Positions 35,757-43,251 of a stretch of DNA of 64,000 bases are shown here, piece by piece. The stretch comes from Nitrosophilus kaiyonis. Its GTDB lineage: Bacteria; Campylobacterota; Campylobacteria; Campylobacterales; Nitratiruptoraceae. Below the pieces are notes generated by a model that worked only from the letters and a program-made list of their open reading frames with translations, did not search any database and had not been told where the DNA came from. The stretch lies in assembly GCF_027943725.1 (NCBI RefSeq), contig NZ_AP025696.1:471293-535292 (forward strand), written 5' to 3'. A program made the translations under genes and the position numbers. Numbering within the stretch: the first letter of the stretch is position 1; every line of letters starts with the position of its first letter.

Positions 35757-36973
35757 TATTTTACCTTTTTATCCTCTTTTACTGCGTTTTTTAGCATTTC
35801 TCCAATATCTGGTAAAACGCTTCTTACATTGCTCCATGAAGAAAGTGCCGGTACACCTAAAGGATCTTCCAAAAATCTAATAGAAGCCTCTTTTAAGCTC
35901 TCTTGGAAAATTTCAGCTGCTAAAATCTCTTTGTATCTATCATACTCTAAACCATTTATTTTACTAATAGCAGCATATTGGCTTATTGCATATCTTGATT
36001 CATCAAAATAGCAGCTAAAAAGTGAATTAAAATCATATTTTGTAAAAACCATTCCTTGCTGAGCCATTAATCTAAAAAGATTTTGAGCAATCTCGTTTGC
36101 CATTCTTGCAATTCCGGTATTGCTTTTTGTACTACCAAGGGCTTGATGCTTGTGTTCATAATTTTGCATGATTTCTGTTTGGCATATTCTTTTTACTGAA
36201 GTATTGTTATAAACTTCACTTAATGTTGAAACCTCCAATCCCCATGTTGGAGAGATCCTTATACCTCTTGCAAGAGATCTAATAAGTGCAAATTCGCCAG
36301 AAAGGGCATATCTAAAACTCATAAGATATTCTATATATCTATTTTCTCCAAAAATTTTTTTTATCGATTTTAATAGTGGGGTATAAAAAAGCCTTGTTAC
36401 TCTTCCATGAAGTCTATTTGTAACTCTTGAATAGTAGCCTTTATTAAATTCATATGTTAAAGTAGGATTTACTATAGGATAAAAAAGTTTAGCAGGTATT
36501 TCTCTTGAATAATTGACTATATCACAATCATGCAAAGCTATTGCATAATTTTCCTTTTCAGCCAGTGCATATCCAAGCATTATCCAAACATTTAAACCTT
36601 TTCCTCTCTTTTCAATAGAATCAAAACCATGTTTATTTAAAAATCCAAAAATCTCTTGTATTCTTGGACCATCATTCCATAAAATATCCACTTGATATGG
36701 TATTTGGCTCATTATCTCTTTAACTTTGACAAACTGCTCTTTGCTCGCTCTATCAAGACCAAGAATTATTTTATGAATATATTTAACATTTTTTAGCTCT
36801 TCTATAATTCTTTGCATAGCAGGATTTTCAAATTCACTATATAAAGCAGGCAGCAAAAGTACCATATTTCTTCTTTTTGAAAACTCTAAAAGCTCCTCTT
36901 CAATCCCTGAAAAATCCTTATTGCCAAGTTTTGAAAGTGTTGTTATTATTCCATTTTGAAAAAAATCTCCCAT
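35756..36973 (-). CDS. Glucosyl-3-phosphoglycerate synthase-like glycosyltransferase (GpgS-like)
   Basis: 405 residues. A GT-A glycosyltransferase with LPALYSEFENPAM near 41-53, a GKGLNVWIMLGYAL segment and the metal motif DCD at 149-151 (LHDCDIVNYS), then RVTRLFYTPLL and GLEVSTLSEVYNN. This pattern is that of GT81/GpgS-type enzymes, which make glucosyl-3-phosphoglycerate from NDP-glucose and 3-phosphoglycerate. The preceding gene, 1 bp away, encodes the matching phosphatase fused to a glycerate kinase, which supports the call. Confidence 0.7.
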   Translation of the reverse strand: MGDFFQNGIITTLSKLGNKDFSGIEEELLEFSKRRNMVLLLPALYSEFENPAMQRIIEELKNVKYIHKIILGLDRASKEQFVKVKEIMSQIPYQVDILWNDGPRIQEIFGFLNKHGFDSIEKRGKGLNVWIMLGYALAEKENYAIALHDCDIVNYSREIPAKLFYPIVNPTLTYEFNKGYYSRVTNRLHGRVTRLFYTPLLKSIKKIFGENRYIEYLMSFRYALSGEFALIRSLARGIRISPTWGLEVSTLSEVYNNTSVKRICQTEIMQNYEHKHQALGSTKSNTGIARMANEIAQNLFRLMAQQGMVFTKYDFNSLFSCYFDESRYAISQYAAISKINGLEYDRYKEILAAEIFQESLKEASIRFLEDPLGVPALSSWSNVRSVLPDIGEMLKNAVKEDKKVK

Positions 36974-36974
36974 A

Positions 36975-39059
36975 TTATTCCTTTCTTTTGGGCTCCTCTT
37001 TTATAAGTACTGCTATATCCATAACATTTGTTCCTGAATATCCTGTTATTAAAAGATTTGAGCATTTTTCAAAAAAATGAAAAGAGTCATTATTTTCTAA
37101 AAAACTATCTATATCAAGATTTAACTCTTTTGATTTTTCATATATTTTAAAATCAGCTAATGCTCCAGCAGCATTACTATTTCCATCTATCCCATCAGTC
37201 CCGGCACTTAAAAACTCAATATTTTCATAATCATCTATCTCTTTCAAAGCTGCCAATGCCATCTCTTGATTTCTTCCACCTTTTCCTTTTCCTTTTACAT
37301 GCACTACACTTTCTCCTCCAAAAAGCCAGACAAAATCTTTAAAATATGTAACCTTTTTTGCTCTTTTTATGATATCTTCGCCTATATTTCTAGCCTCTTT
37401 ACACATTTTATCTGTAACAATATAGGCTTTATAGCCCAGTTTTTTTGCCTCTATTTTTGCAGCATTCAAAGCAATTTTATTGGAAGCTAAAATAAAATGC
37501 TCTATATTTTTTTTCTTAATTTTCAAAGTCTCATCTATCTTATTTTCTATTCCATTTTCTATAACATCTATTACACTTTTTGGCACTTTTTTTAAAATAT
37601 CATATTTTATTAGTACCTCTTTTGCATCTTCAAAAGTTGATCTATCAATATAGCATGGTGCTGAACCAATAACCTCTAAATCATCACCTATTACATCTGA
37701 TATGACTAAAACTGCTGCAGTGCTTTTGCATTTTGTTGCAAGTTTTCCACCTTTTATCATGGAGATATGTTTTCTAACAATATTTATCTCATCAATATCA
37801 GCACCACTTTTTAATAATAGCTCATTTGTTTTTTGAAGATCTTGCAATGAAATTGGAGGGATAGTATATTCCATAAGTGCTGAAGCACCACCAGATAAAA
37901 GAAATATAGCCAAATCATTTTCATCTATTTTTTCAACAAGTTTTAAAATAGATTTTGCTCCATTAAAGCTTTTCTCATCTGGAATTGGGTGTGAACCTTT
38001 TAAAATTTTAATATTTCCAATATCTTTTTCCTCAGTTGAAATAACAATTCCTTTTTTTATTTTTTCTTTTAAAATAGCCTCAATTGCTTCAGCCATTTTT
38101 CCTGATGCTTTTCCAGCTCCTAAAATATATATATTTTTATAATTTTTAAGTTCATATTTTCTATTTTTTATATAAAGAGTATCTTTATCTAATTTAACAC
38201 TATCTTTAATGACATTTTGTGGCAAAACAGCTTCAACTGCTTTAAAAAAAATATCTTTGGCATCCTCTCTTTTTAAAACAACACCAACACACTCTCCCCA
38301 GCCCTTGCTACCTGGATATTTTGATTTTATAAGATTTTTTAAAGATATATTCTCATAGGATTGGTCAAATTTTTTAATAAGTATAGGGATATCTGCACTT
38401 TTTAGCATCTCTATATCATTTTTACTATCCCCAACTCCCACAACCAATATATCTTGATTGAAATATTTTTTATAAATATTAGCTACTATATTTAATGCTT
38501 TTCCTTTATCTTGATTGATTCCTATAATATGGAAAAATCTTCCACCTTTTGTTATTTTAAGACCAAATTTTTTAGCCTCTTTTTCAATTTTTTCTAAATC
38601 TTCATTTTCAAGCAAAAATGGCTCACTGAATTCTCTTTTTTTAGCATTTTTTGCATTTTTTATATCAAGACCTGTTAATTTAGCAACCTCCTCATCGCTT
38701 AAATCACTAAATCCTTTAATATTAAATCTTTTTTTAAACTCTAAAATCTTTTTATACTCTTCACCTAAAACAATCGCATAATATTTATCTATTTTTTTAG
38801 CCTCTTTTGGAAGATAGTTTTTTAAATATTTTGGGAAAAATATTGCAGCGCCATTTTCACAAATAAAAGGAAAATCAATCTGGAGTTTTTCTTTTATCTC
38901 TTCAATCTCAAATCTTGTTTTACTTGAGGTTAAAATAAGAGGAATATCCCTTTTTTTTATCTTATTTAAAACCTTTTTTGCCCCCTCAAATGAATATGTG
39001 TCATGATCAAGCAGCGATCCATCAAGGTCTGTAAATATTAATAATTTTTTACTTTTCAT
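36975..39059 (-). CDS. Fusion: sugar-phosphoglycerate phosphatase (HAD-IIB) + MOFRL glycerate kinase
   Basis: 694 residues in two complete halves. Residues 1-262 are a HAD-IIB phosphatase like mannosyl/glucosyl-3-phosphoglycerate phosphatase: DLDGSLLD (11-18), LTSSKTR, CENGAAIF, GDSKNDIEML (210-219), SKGWGECV. Residues ~264-694 are a class II glycerate kinase (MOFRL): GAGKASGKMA, GSHPIPDEKS, LLSGGASALM, SDVIGDDLEVIGS, GKGKGGRNQEMAL, SAGTDGIDG. It leads the solute operon. One half would dephosphorylate the GpgS product; the other would phosphorylate glycerate. I know of no standard gene name for this fusion. Confidence 0.85.
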   Translation of the reverse strand: MKSKKLLIFTDLDGSLLDHDTYSFEGAKKVLNKIKKRDIPLILTSSKTRFEIEEIKEKLQIDFPFICENGAAIFFPKYLKNYLPKEAKKIDKYYAIVLGEEYKKILEFKKRFNIKGFSDLSDEEVAKLTGLDIKNAKNAKKREFSEPFLLENEDLEKIEKEAKKFGLKITKGGRFFHIIGINQDKGKALNIVANIYKKYFNQDILVVGVGDSKNDIEMLKSADIPILIKKFDQSYENISLKNLIKSKYPGSKGWGECVGVVLKREDAKDIFFKAVEAVLPQNVIKDSVKLDKDTLYIKNRKYELKNYKNIYILGAGKASGKMAEAIEAILKEKIKKGIVISTEEKDIGNIKILKGSHPIPDEKSFNGAKSILKLVEKIDENDLAIFLLSGGASALMEYTIPPISLQDLQKTNELLLKSGADIDEINIVRKHISMIKGGKLATKCKSTAAVLVISDVIGDDLEVIGSAPCYIDRSTFEDAKEVLIKYDILKKVPKSVIDVIENGIENKIDETLKIKKKNIEHFILASNKIALNAAKIEAKKLGYKAYIVTDKMCKEARNIGEDIIKRAKKVTYFKDFVWLFGGESVVHVKGKGKGGRNQEMALAALKEIDDYENIEFLSAGTDGIDGNSNAAGALADFKIYEKSKELNLDIDSFLENNDSFHFFEKCSNLLITGYSGTNVMDIAVLIKEEPKRKE

Positions 39060-39088
39060 AAATAAACCTCAAATTTATATCAAAATAT

Positions 39089-39096
39089 ATTATAAT
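39089..39096. promoter_or_regulatory. Overlapping divergent -10 boxes
   Basis: ATTATAAT reads TATAAT on plus (39091-39096) for the Nramp-like gene and TATAAT on minus (39094-39089) for the solute operon. A shared core would tie the two divergent units' expression together. Confidence 0.45.
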
Positions 39097-39128
39097 CTAA
39101 TAAGTTAAGATTTTTATAAAGGGCTGTA

Positions 39129-40376
39129 TTGAAAAAAAGAATAAAAGAGAAAATTTTAGATGAGATAAGAGAAAATAGAGAAAAAATAAAAAAGATGGGG
39201 CCCGGAATCATTACAGGTGGGGCTGGAGATGATCCTGCTGGAATTGTAACTTGTACGGTTGTTGGGGCAACAACTGGTTTTCATCTTTTATGGCTTGCTT
39301 TTTTATCTGCTCCTATGATGATTGCTATTCAAGATAGTGTCTCTAAAATAGCTATAGTAACTGGAAAAAGTCTTCCAGAAATTACAAATATTTTATATGG
39401 AAAAAAATATACAATATTGATGGTTTTATTTCTTTCAATTGCAAATATTTTTACAATAGGGGCAGATTTAAATGCCATTGCTGAAATTTTTGCAATATCC
39501 ACAGGTTATGATAGTCTCTATTTTCTTATACCAATAACCGGTATTATTGCTTATCTTGTAATGTTTAAGCAGTATAAAACAGTTAAAAAAGTTTTTCTTT
39601 TATTAACACTGATTTTAAGTGTATATATATTATCAGCCATTTTAGCAAATCCAGATTTAAAAAGTCTTCTTATTGGAACTTTTTTACCTCATCTTCCTAT
39701 TGAGTCAGTTTTTATTATGGCTTCTCTTGGTTATCTTGGTACAAAAATGTCTCCATATCTTCTTTTTTGGCAAGCTTCAGAAGAAAAAGAGGAACACAGA
39801 ACAGTAGTTCAAGCAAAAGAAGCATCCTTTGATACAGTTGTTGGAATGATATACTCAAGTGCTCTTGATTTTTTTATAATTGTAGCTGCAGCTGCCACGC
39901 TGTATGGAAAAGTAAATAATATAGAGACTGTAAAAGATGCCGCTCTTGCTTTAAAACCAATAGCTGGTGAATACTCTTTTATTCTATTTAGTATAGGAGT
40001 TTTAGCTTCTGGATTTTTAGCAGTACCTGTTTTGGCTGGATCAACAGCTTATGCAATAGCTGATACTTTTGGCTGGAGAGAGGGTATGGATAATAAAGTC
40101 AGTGATGCAAAAGGTTTTTATACAGTATTTTTGGGCGCACTTATAATTGGAGATTTTATAGATTTGTCTTCAATATCAGTTGTTGATGCGCTATATTATT
40201 CACAAATTCTTGATGGGATAATGCTTCCTTTTTTAATTTTAATAGTATTAAGCATAAGTAATAATAAAAAAATAATGGGTGATTTTAAAAATACAAAATT
40301 TAACAATATCTTTTCTATTTTTACATTTTTCATAACTTCTATATTAACTGCTATAATGTTTTATGAAATCTTTTAA
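39129..40376 (+). CDS. Nramp-family transporter with non-canonical metal site
   Basis: 415 residues, about 11 membrane segments, LeuT fold of the Nramp family. Segment 1 reads GAGDDPAGIVT in place of the canonical DPGN, and segment 6 reads KMSPYLLFWQ in place of the MPH motif; only the Asp and a Met of the metal site remain recognisable. This fits an Nramp-related clade whose ion is uncertain (Mn, Fe or Mg). TTG start at 39129 with AAAGG six or seven bases upstream. A 33-codon ORF follows by 9 bp. Confidence 0.8.
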   Translation: MKKRIKEKILDEIRENREKIKKMGPGIITGGAGDDPAGIVTCTVVGATTGFHLLWLAFLSAPMMIAIQDSVSKIAIVTGKSLPEITNILYGKKYTILMVLFLSIANIFTIGADLNAIAEIFAISTGYDSLYFLIPITGIIAYLVMFKQYKTVKKVFLLLTLILSVYILSAILANPDLKSLLIGTFLPHLPIESVFIMASLGYLGTKMSPYLLFWQASEEKEEHRTVVQAKEASFDTVVGMIYSSALDFFIIVAAAATLYGKVNNIETVKDAALALKPIAGEYSFILFSIGVLASGFLAVPVLAGSTAYAIADTFGWREGMDNKVSDAKGFYTVFLGALIIGDFIDLSSISVVDALYYSQILDGIMLPFLILIVLSISNNKKIMGDFKNTKFNNIFSIFTFFITSILTAIMFYEIF

Positions 40377-40385
40377 AGGCGCTTT

Positions 40386-40487
40386 ATGGATTCAATAATT
40401 TATCTAATTAAAGAGACTCCAGAATGGCTATTTTTAGTTTTTGTTGCTGGTATTTTATTTATTGAAATATTTGGTGACAGGCCTTAA
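40386..40487 (+). CDS. 33-residue single-pass membrane protein
   Basis: ATG 40386 to TAA 40485-40487. AAAGG (40375-40379) lies six bases upstream, an ideal ribosome binding site. The peptide has a polar start (MDSIIYLIKETPE), one membrane helix (WLFLVFVAGILFIEIF) and a short charged tail. It starts 9 bp after the Nramp-like gene, so it may be a small accessory subunit. It overlaps the stop of the convergent phosphatase gene by 4 bases. Confidence 0.6.
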   Translation: MDSIIYLIKETPEWLFLVFVAGILFIEIFGDRP

Positions 40488-41245
40488 TAAGAAGCCATTT
40501 TATCAATGAGTTCTTTATGTATTATTCCATTTGAGGCAACAATAATATCTCCAAATTTATACTCATTTCCTAAATGATTAGTTACCTTTCCTCCAGCCTC
40601 TTCAACAAGCAAAATCCCAGCTGCTACATCCCAAGGTTTTAAATTAACTTCATAAAATCCTGCAAATCTTCCACATGCAACATAACTTAAATCAATAGCA
40701 GCTGAACCAAGTCTTCTTATATCTCTTGTAAAAGGCAGTAGATTTGCCATAGTATCTATAACCCATCTATAATCTTTTCCTCTTTTGATTTTTGTATATG
40801 GAAATCCTGTTGCAATTAGTGAACTAATTAAATCTTTGCTATTATTTACAAAAATTCTCTCATCATTTAAAAATGCTCCAACATCTTTTTTAGCCCAAAA
40901 AAGCTCATTTAAAATAGGATTATAAACAATCCCTTCTACTGGTTTTGAATCTATATATATCCCAATAGATATACAAACATAAGCAATGGAGTGTACAAAA
41001 TTTGTTGTTCCATCAATTGGGTCAATAAAGATTGCTTTTTTAGGAATAGAACTTCCTTTAAAACTCTCTTCAGCAACTATCTCATAATCTGGATATATTT
41101 TTGATAATCTATCTTTTAAAAATTTTTCTATCTTTACATCATATTCAGTTACAAGATCAATCTCACTTTTAAAATTTACCTTCTTTTTATGAAAATAGCC
41201 ATATTTTAAAATCTCTCCAGCCTCTTTAACAATATCTTTTAGCAT
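40484..41245 (-). CDS. Inositol monophosphatase family protein (SuhB-like)
   Basis: 253 residues with the Mg-dependent phosphatase signature: AEESF near 60, IDPIDGTTNFVHS (residues ~77-89) and LKPWDVAAGILLVEEAGG near 205. Family members hydrolyse inositol phosphates, 3'-phosphoadenosine phosphates or fructose bisphosphate. ATG 41245 with AAGGAG five bases upstream is the start; the frame stays open upstream to 41290 only because heptamer repeats there happen to encode MSNVQCP-like residues. Confidence 0.88.
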   Translation of the reverse strand: MLKDIVKEAGEILKYGYFHKKKVNFKSEIDLVTEYDVKIEKFLKDRLSKIYPDYEIVAEESFKGSSIPKKAIFIDPIDGTTNFVHSIAYVCISIGIYIDSKPVEGIVYNPILNELFWAKKDVGAFLNDERIFVNNSKDLISSLIATGFPYTKIKRGKDYRWVIDTMANLLPFTRDIRRLGSAAIDLSYVACGRFAGFYEVNLKPWDVAAGILLVEEAGGKVTNHLGNEYKFGDIIVASNGIIHKELIDKMASY

Positions 41246-41258
41246 AAAGCTCCTTTTA

Positions 41259-41330
41259 ACATTAGACATTGGACATTGGACATTGGACATTAGTCATTAG
41301 TTATTAGTCATTGGGAATTGGGAATTGGTA
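41259..41330. repeat. Heptamer repeat cluster
   Basis: GACATTA/GACATTG, then GTCATTA, TTATTAG and AATTGGG units in tandem, directly upstream of the phosphatase ribosome binding site. Part of a 481-base gene-free gap (41246-41726). Confidence 0.85.
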
Positions 41331-41397
41331 CTTAATTTTTAACTATCACTATCCACTATCACTAAACCTTTTATCCTTCAGCCTTCAACCTTAAATT

Positions 41398-41571
41398 TAA
41401 CCGAAAATTTTCATTCGCTTCGCTCGCTTGATTTTCGTCAATGTAAACCAGCTGTTCGTATGCTCAGACACGAAATTCCTTGAATTTCGGCTTCGCATAT
41501 ACTCTCGTCTTCGCTTCGGGACACAAGCAAAACAGTTTGCTTGTTCAAAGCTCCGCTTTGCCCTCGCTCAC
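41398..41571 (-). repeat. 174-nt structured dispersed element, copy B
   Basis: Reverse-complement partner of 14850-15023, same length. On the minus strand the hairpins are ACAAGCAAA/TTTGCTTGT (41544-41536 with 41531-41523, 9 bp) and GAAATTC-aag-GAATTTC (41488-41472). Relative to copy A the second stem has T-A changed to G-C and A-T to T-A with loop AAG unchanged. In both copies the 3' end is followed by AAGGTTGAAG words and then heptamers. The region reads through by chance as short ORFs on plus (41428-41710), which I do not accept as genes. Confidence 0.7.
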
Positions 41572-41641
41572 TTACACCTTGCCTCCTCATACATCCCATT
41601 TACCTTTCATTTACTTTTCATTTAATTTTGTTTACAAAAAA

Positions 41642-41647
41642 TATAAT
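41642..41647 (+). promoter_or_regulatory. -10 box for htrA
   Basis: TATAAT about 80 bases before the htrA ATG, in a T/A-rich stretch, with the leader hairpin starting some 14 bases later. Confidence 0.5.
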
Positions 41648-41660
41648 ATCATTTCATTAC

Positions 41661-41702
41661 TAAAAGATTCAAAAGTTTTCTTACTCCCTTTTGAATCTTT
41701 TA
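41661..41702 (+). promoter_or_regulatory. Long perfect hairpin in the htrA 5' leader
   Basis: TAAAAGATTCAAAAG (41661-41675) and CTTTTGAATCTTTTA (41688-41702) pair perfectly over 15 bp around a 12-nt loop. It would stand near the 5' end of the htrA mRNA, 12 bases before GGAGGA (41715-41720). It could stabilise the transcript, be an operator, or act as an attenuator. Confidence 0.65.
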
Positions 41703-41726
41703 TAAAATAAAAATGGAGGATAAATT

Positions 41727-43133
41727 ATGAAAAAAACTCTAATATTATCAATAGCAACTGCTCTTATTTTATCTGCTGCTACTATTACATTTAATGAAGC
41801 GCCAAAAGAGTTTAAAAGAGTTATGCCTCAAGGTGATAAAAATGTTGTTTTATCATTTTATGATGCTATAAAAGAGGCAAAAGAAAGCGTTGTAAATATT
41901 TCTACAAAAAAAAGAGTCAAAACTCCAAACTTTGCGGGATCACCATTTTTTAATGATCCATTTTTTAGACAATTTTTTGGCCCACTGTTTAAAGATAGAA
42001 TACCAAAAGATAGAATACAAAGATCACTTGGTTCAGGGGTAATTATCAGTCAAGATGGATATATTGTAACAAATAATCATGTAATAAACGATGCTGATGA
42101 GATAACTGTAACTATTCCAGGTAGCGATAAAGAGTATAAGGCAAAAATTATAGGAAAAGACCCATTAACAGATATTGCTGTTATTAAAATTGATGCAAAA
42201 AATCTAAAACCAATAAAACTTGGTGATTCATCAAAATTAAAAACTGGTGATATTGTTTTTGCAATTGGAAATCCTTTTGCAGTTGGAGAAACAGTAACAC
42301 AAGGTATAGTTTCAGGTTTAAATAGAAGCAATGTTGGTATCAATACATATGAAAATTTTATACAAACAGATGCAGCTATAAATCCTGGAAACTCTGGTGG
42401 GGCTCTGGTTGATAGCAGAGGAGCTCTTGTTGGAATAAACAGTGCTATTATTACAAGAAGTGGTGGCAATAATGGTATCGGATTTGCAATTCCTGTAAAT
42501 ATGATGAAAGATGTTGTTAAAAAACTTGTTGAAAAAGGTAAAATTGAAAGAGGATATTTAGGTGTAATAATAGAAGATTTAAAAGGCAGTTTAAAAGAGG
42601 TTTACAAGCATAAATATGGAGCTGTAATTGTCGATGTTGCCAAAGATTCAGCAGCTCAAAAAGCAGGTTTAAAAAGAGGAGACTTGATACTAGAGGTTGA
42701 TGACAAAAAAGTAGATGATGCAAATGAACTAAAAACTTTAATTGGTTCAAAAGCACCAGGAGAAAAAGTAAAAATTAAATATGAAAGGAATAAAAAAGTT
42801 TATACAACTATTGTTACATTAAAACAAAGACCAGAATCTTCAAAAGAATCTGTTGAAAGTGAAACATATGGCCTTGAATTAAAAAACCTTGATGATAATA
42901 CAAGAAGATTGTATAATATTCCTAAAGATATTGAAGGTGTATTGGTTACTGAAGTTACCCCAGAGAGTAAAGCTGAAAAAGCTGGCTTTAAAAGAGGGGA
43001 TATTATTGAAGCTATTGAAGATATGGATATAAAAAATATAGATGATTTTAAAAAGGCCATTAAAAAATATAAAGGTCCAAAAAGAGTCTATATAAATAGA
43101 CAAGGATATCCTTTGATTCTTGTATTGAAATAG
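41727..43133 (+). CDS. htrA: Periplasmic Do/HtrA serine protease-chaperone
   Basis: 468 residues: signal peptide (1-20), trypsin-like domain with catalytic H118 (TNNHVI), D149 (LTDIAVIKID) and S223 (GNSGGA), and two PDZ domains (about 275-360 and 385-465). DegP-type proteases degrade or refold misfolded envelope proteins. An excellent GGAGGA ribosome binding site precedes the ATG. The two-component genes downstream match the Campylobacter htrA-cprR-cprS order. Confidence 0.93.
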   Translation: MKKTLILSIATALILSAATITFNEAPKEFKRVMPQGDKNVVLSFYDAIKEAKESVVNISTKKRVKTPNFAGSPFFNDPFFRQFFGPLFKDRIPKDRIQRSLGSGVIISQDGYIVTNNHVINDADEITVTIPGSDKEYKAKIIGKDPLTDIAVIKIDAKNLKPIKLGDSSKLKTGDIVFAIGNPFAVGETVTQGIVSGLNRSNVGINTYENFIQTDAAINPGNSGGALVDSRGALVGINSAIITRSGGNNGIGFAIPVNMMKDVVKKLVEKGKIERGYLGVIIEDLKGSLKEVYKHKYGAVIVDVAKDSAAQKAGLKRGDLILEVDDKKVDDANELKTLIGSKAPGEKVKIKYERNKKVYTTIVTLKQRPESSKESVESETYGLELKNLDDNTRRLYNIPKDIEGVLVTEVTPESKAEKAGFKRGDIIEAIEDMDIKNIDDFKKAIKKYKGPKRVYINRQGYPLILVLK

Positions 43134-43135
43134 GT

Positions 43136-43149
43136 CTGGGTTTTCCCAG
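43136..43149. terminator. Short hairpin after htrA
   Basis: CTGGG-tttt-CCCAG three bases after the htrA stop. It has no trailing T-run, so terminator function is doubtful. Confidence 0.35.
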
Positions 43150-43167
43150 TCCACTATTAGCATATTG

Positions 43168-43222
43168 GTGTATTAGCATATTATCTCATCTCATCCTCCT
43201 ATATACCAATATGCTAATACAC
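43168..43222. repeat. Inverted repeat between htrA and the response regulator
   Basis: GTGTATTAGCATATT (43168-43182) and AATATGCTAATACAC (43208-43222) are perfect 15-bp arms with a 25-nt loop, built of the same 7- to 8-bp words as other gaps. It lies 30 bases before the regulator start and could end htrA transcripts. Confidence 0.65.
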
Positions 43223-43251
43223 CGCCTACATAGCTTTCTAAAAGGACAAAA

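Noticed and set aside
41259..41330. Possible CRISPR array
   Set aside because: Units are 7 bp, directly joined, degenerate and without spacers; no cas genes are nearby.
41428..41710. Two short plus-strand ORFs
   Set aside because: They lie across the 174-nt repeat element and its flank, have no ribosome binding site and no protein-like composition.
42077..42469. 130-residue minus-strand ORF opposite htrA
   Set aside because: Antisense to the catalytic domain of htrA, no start signal.
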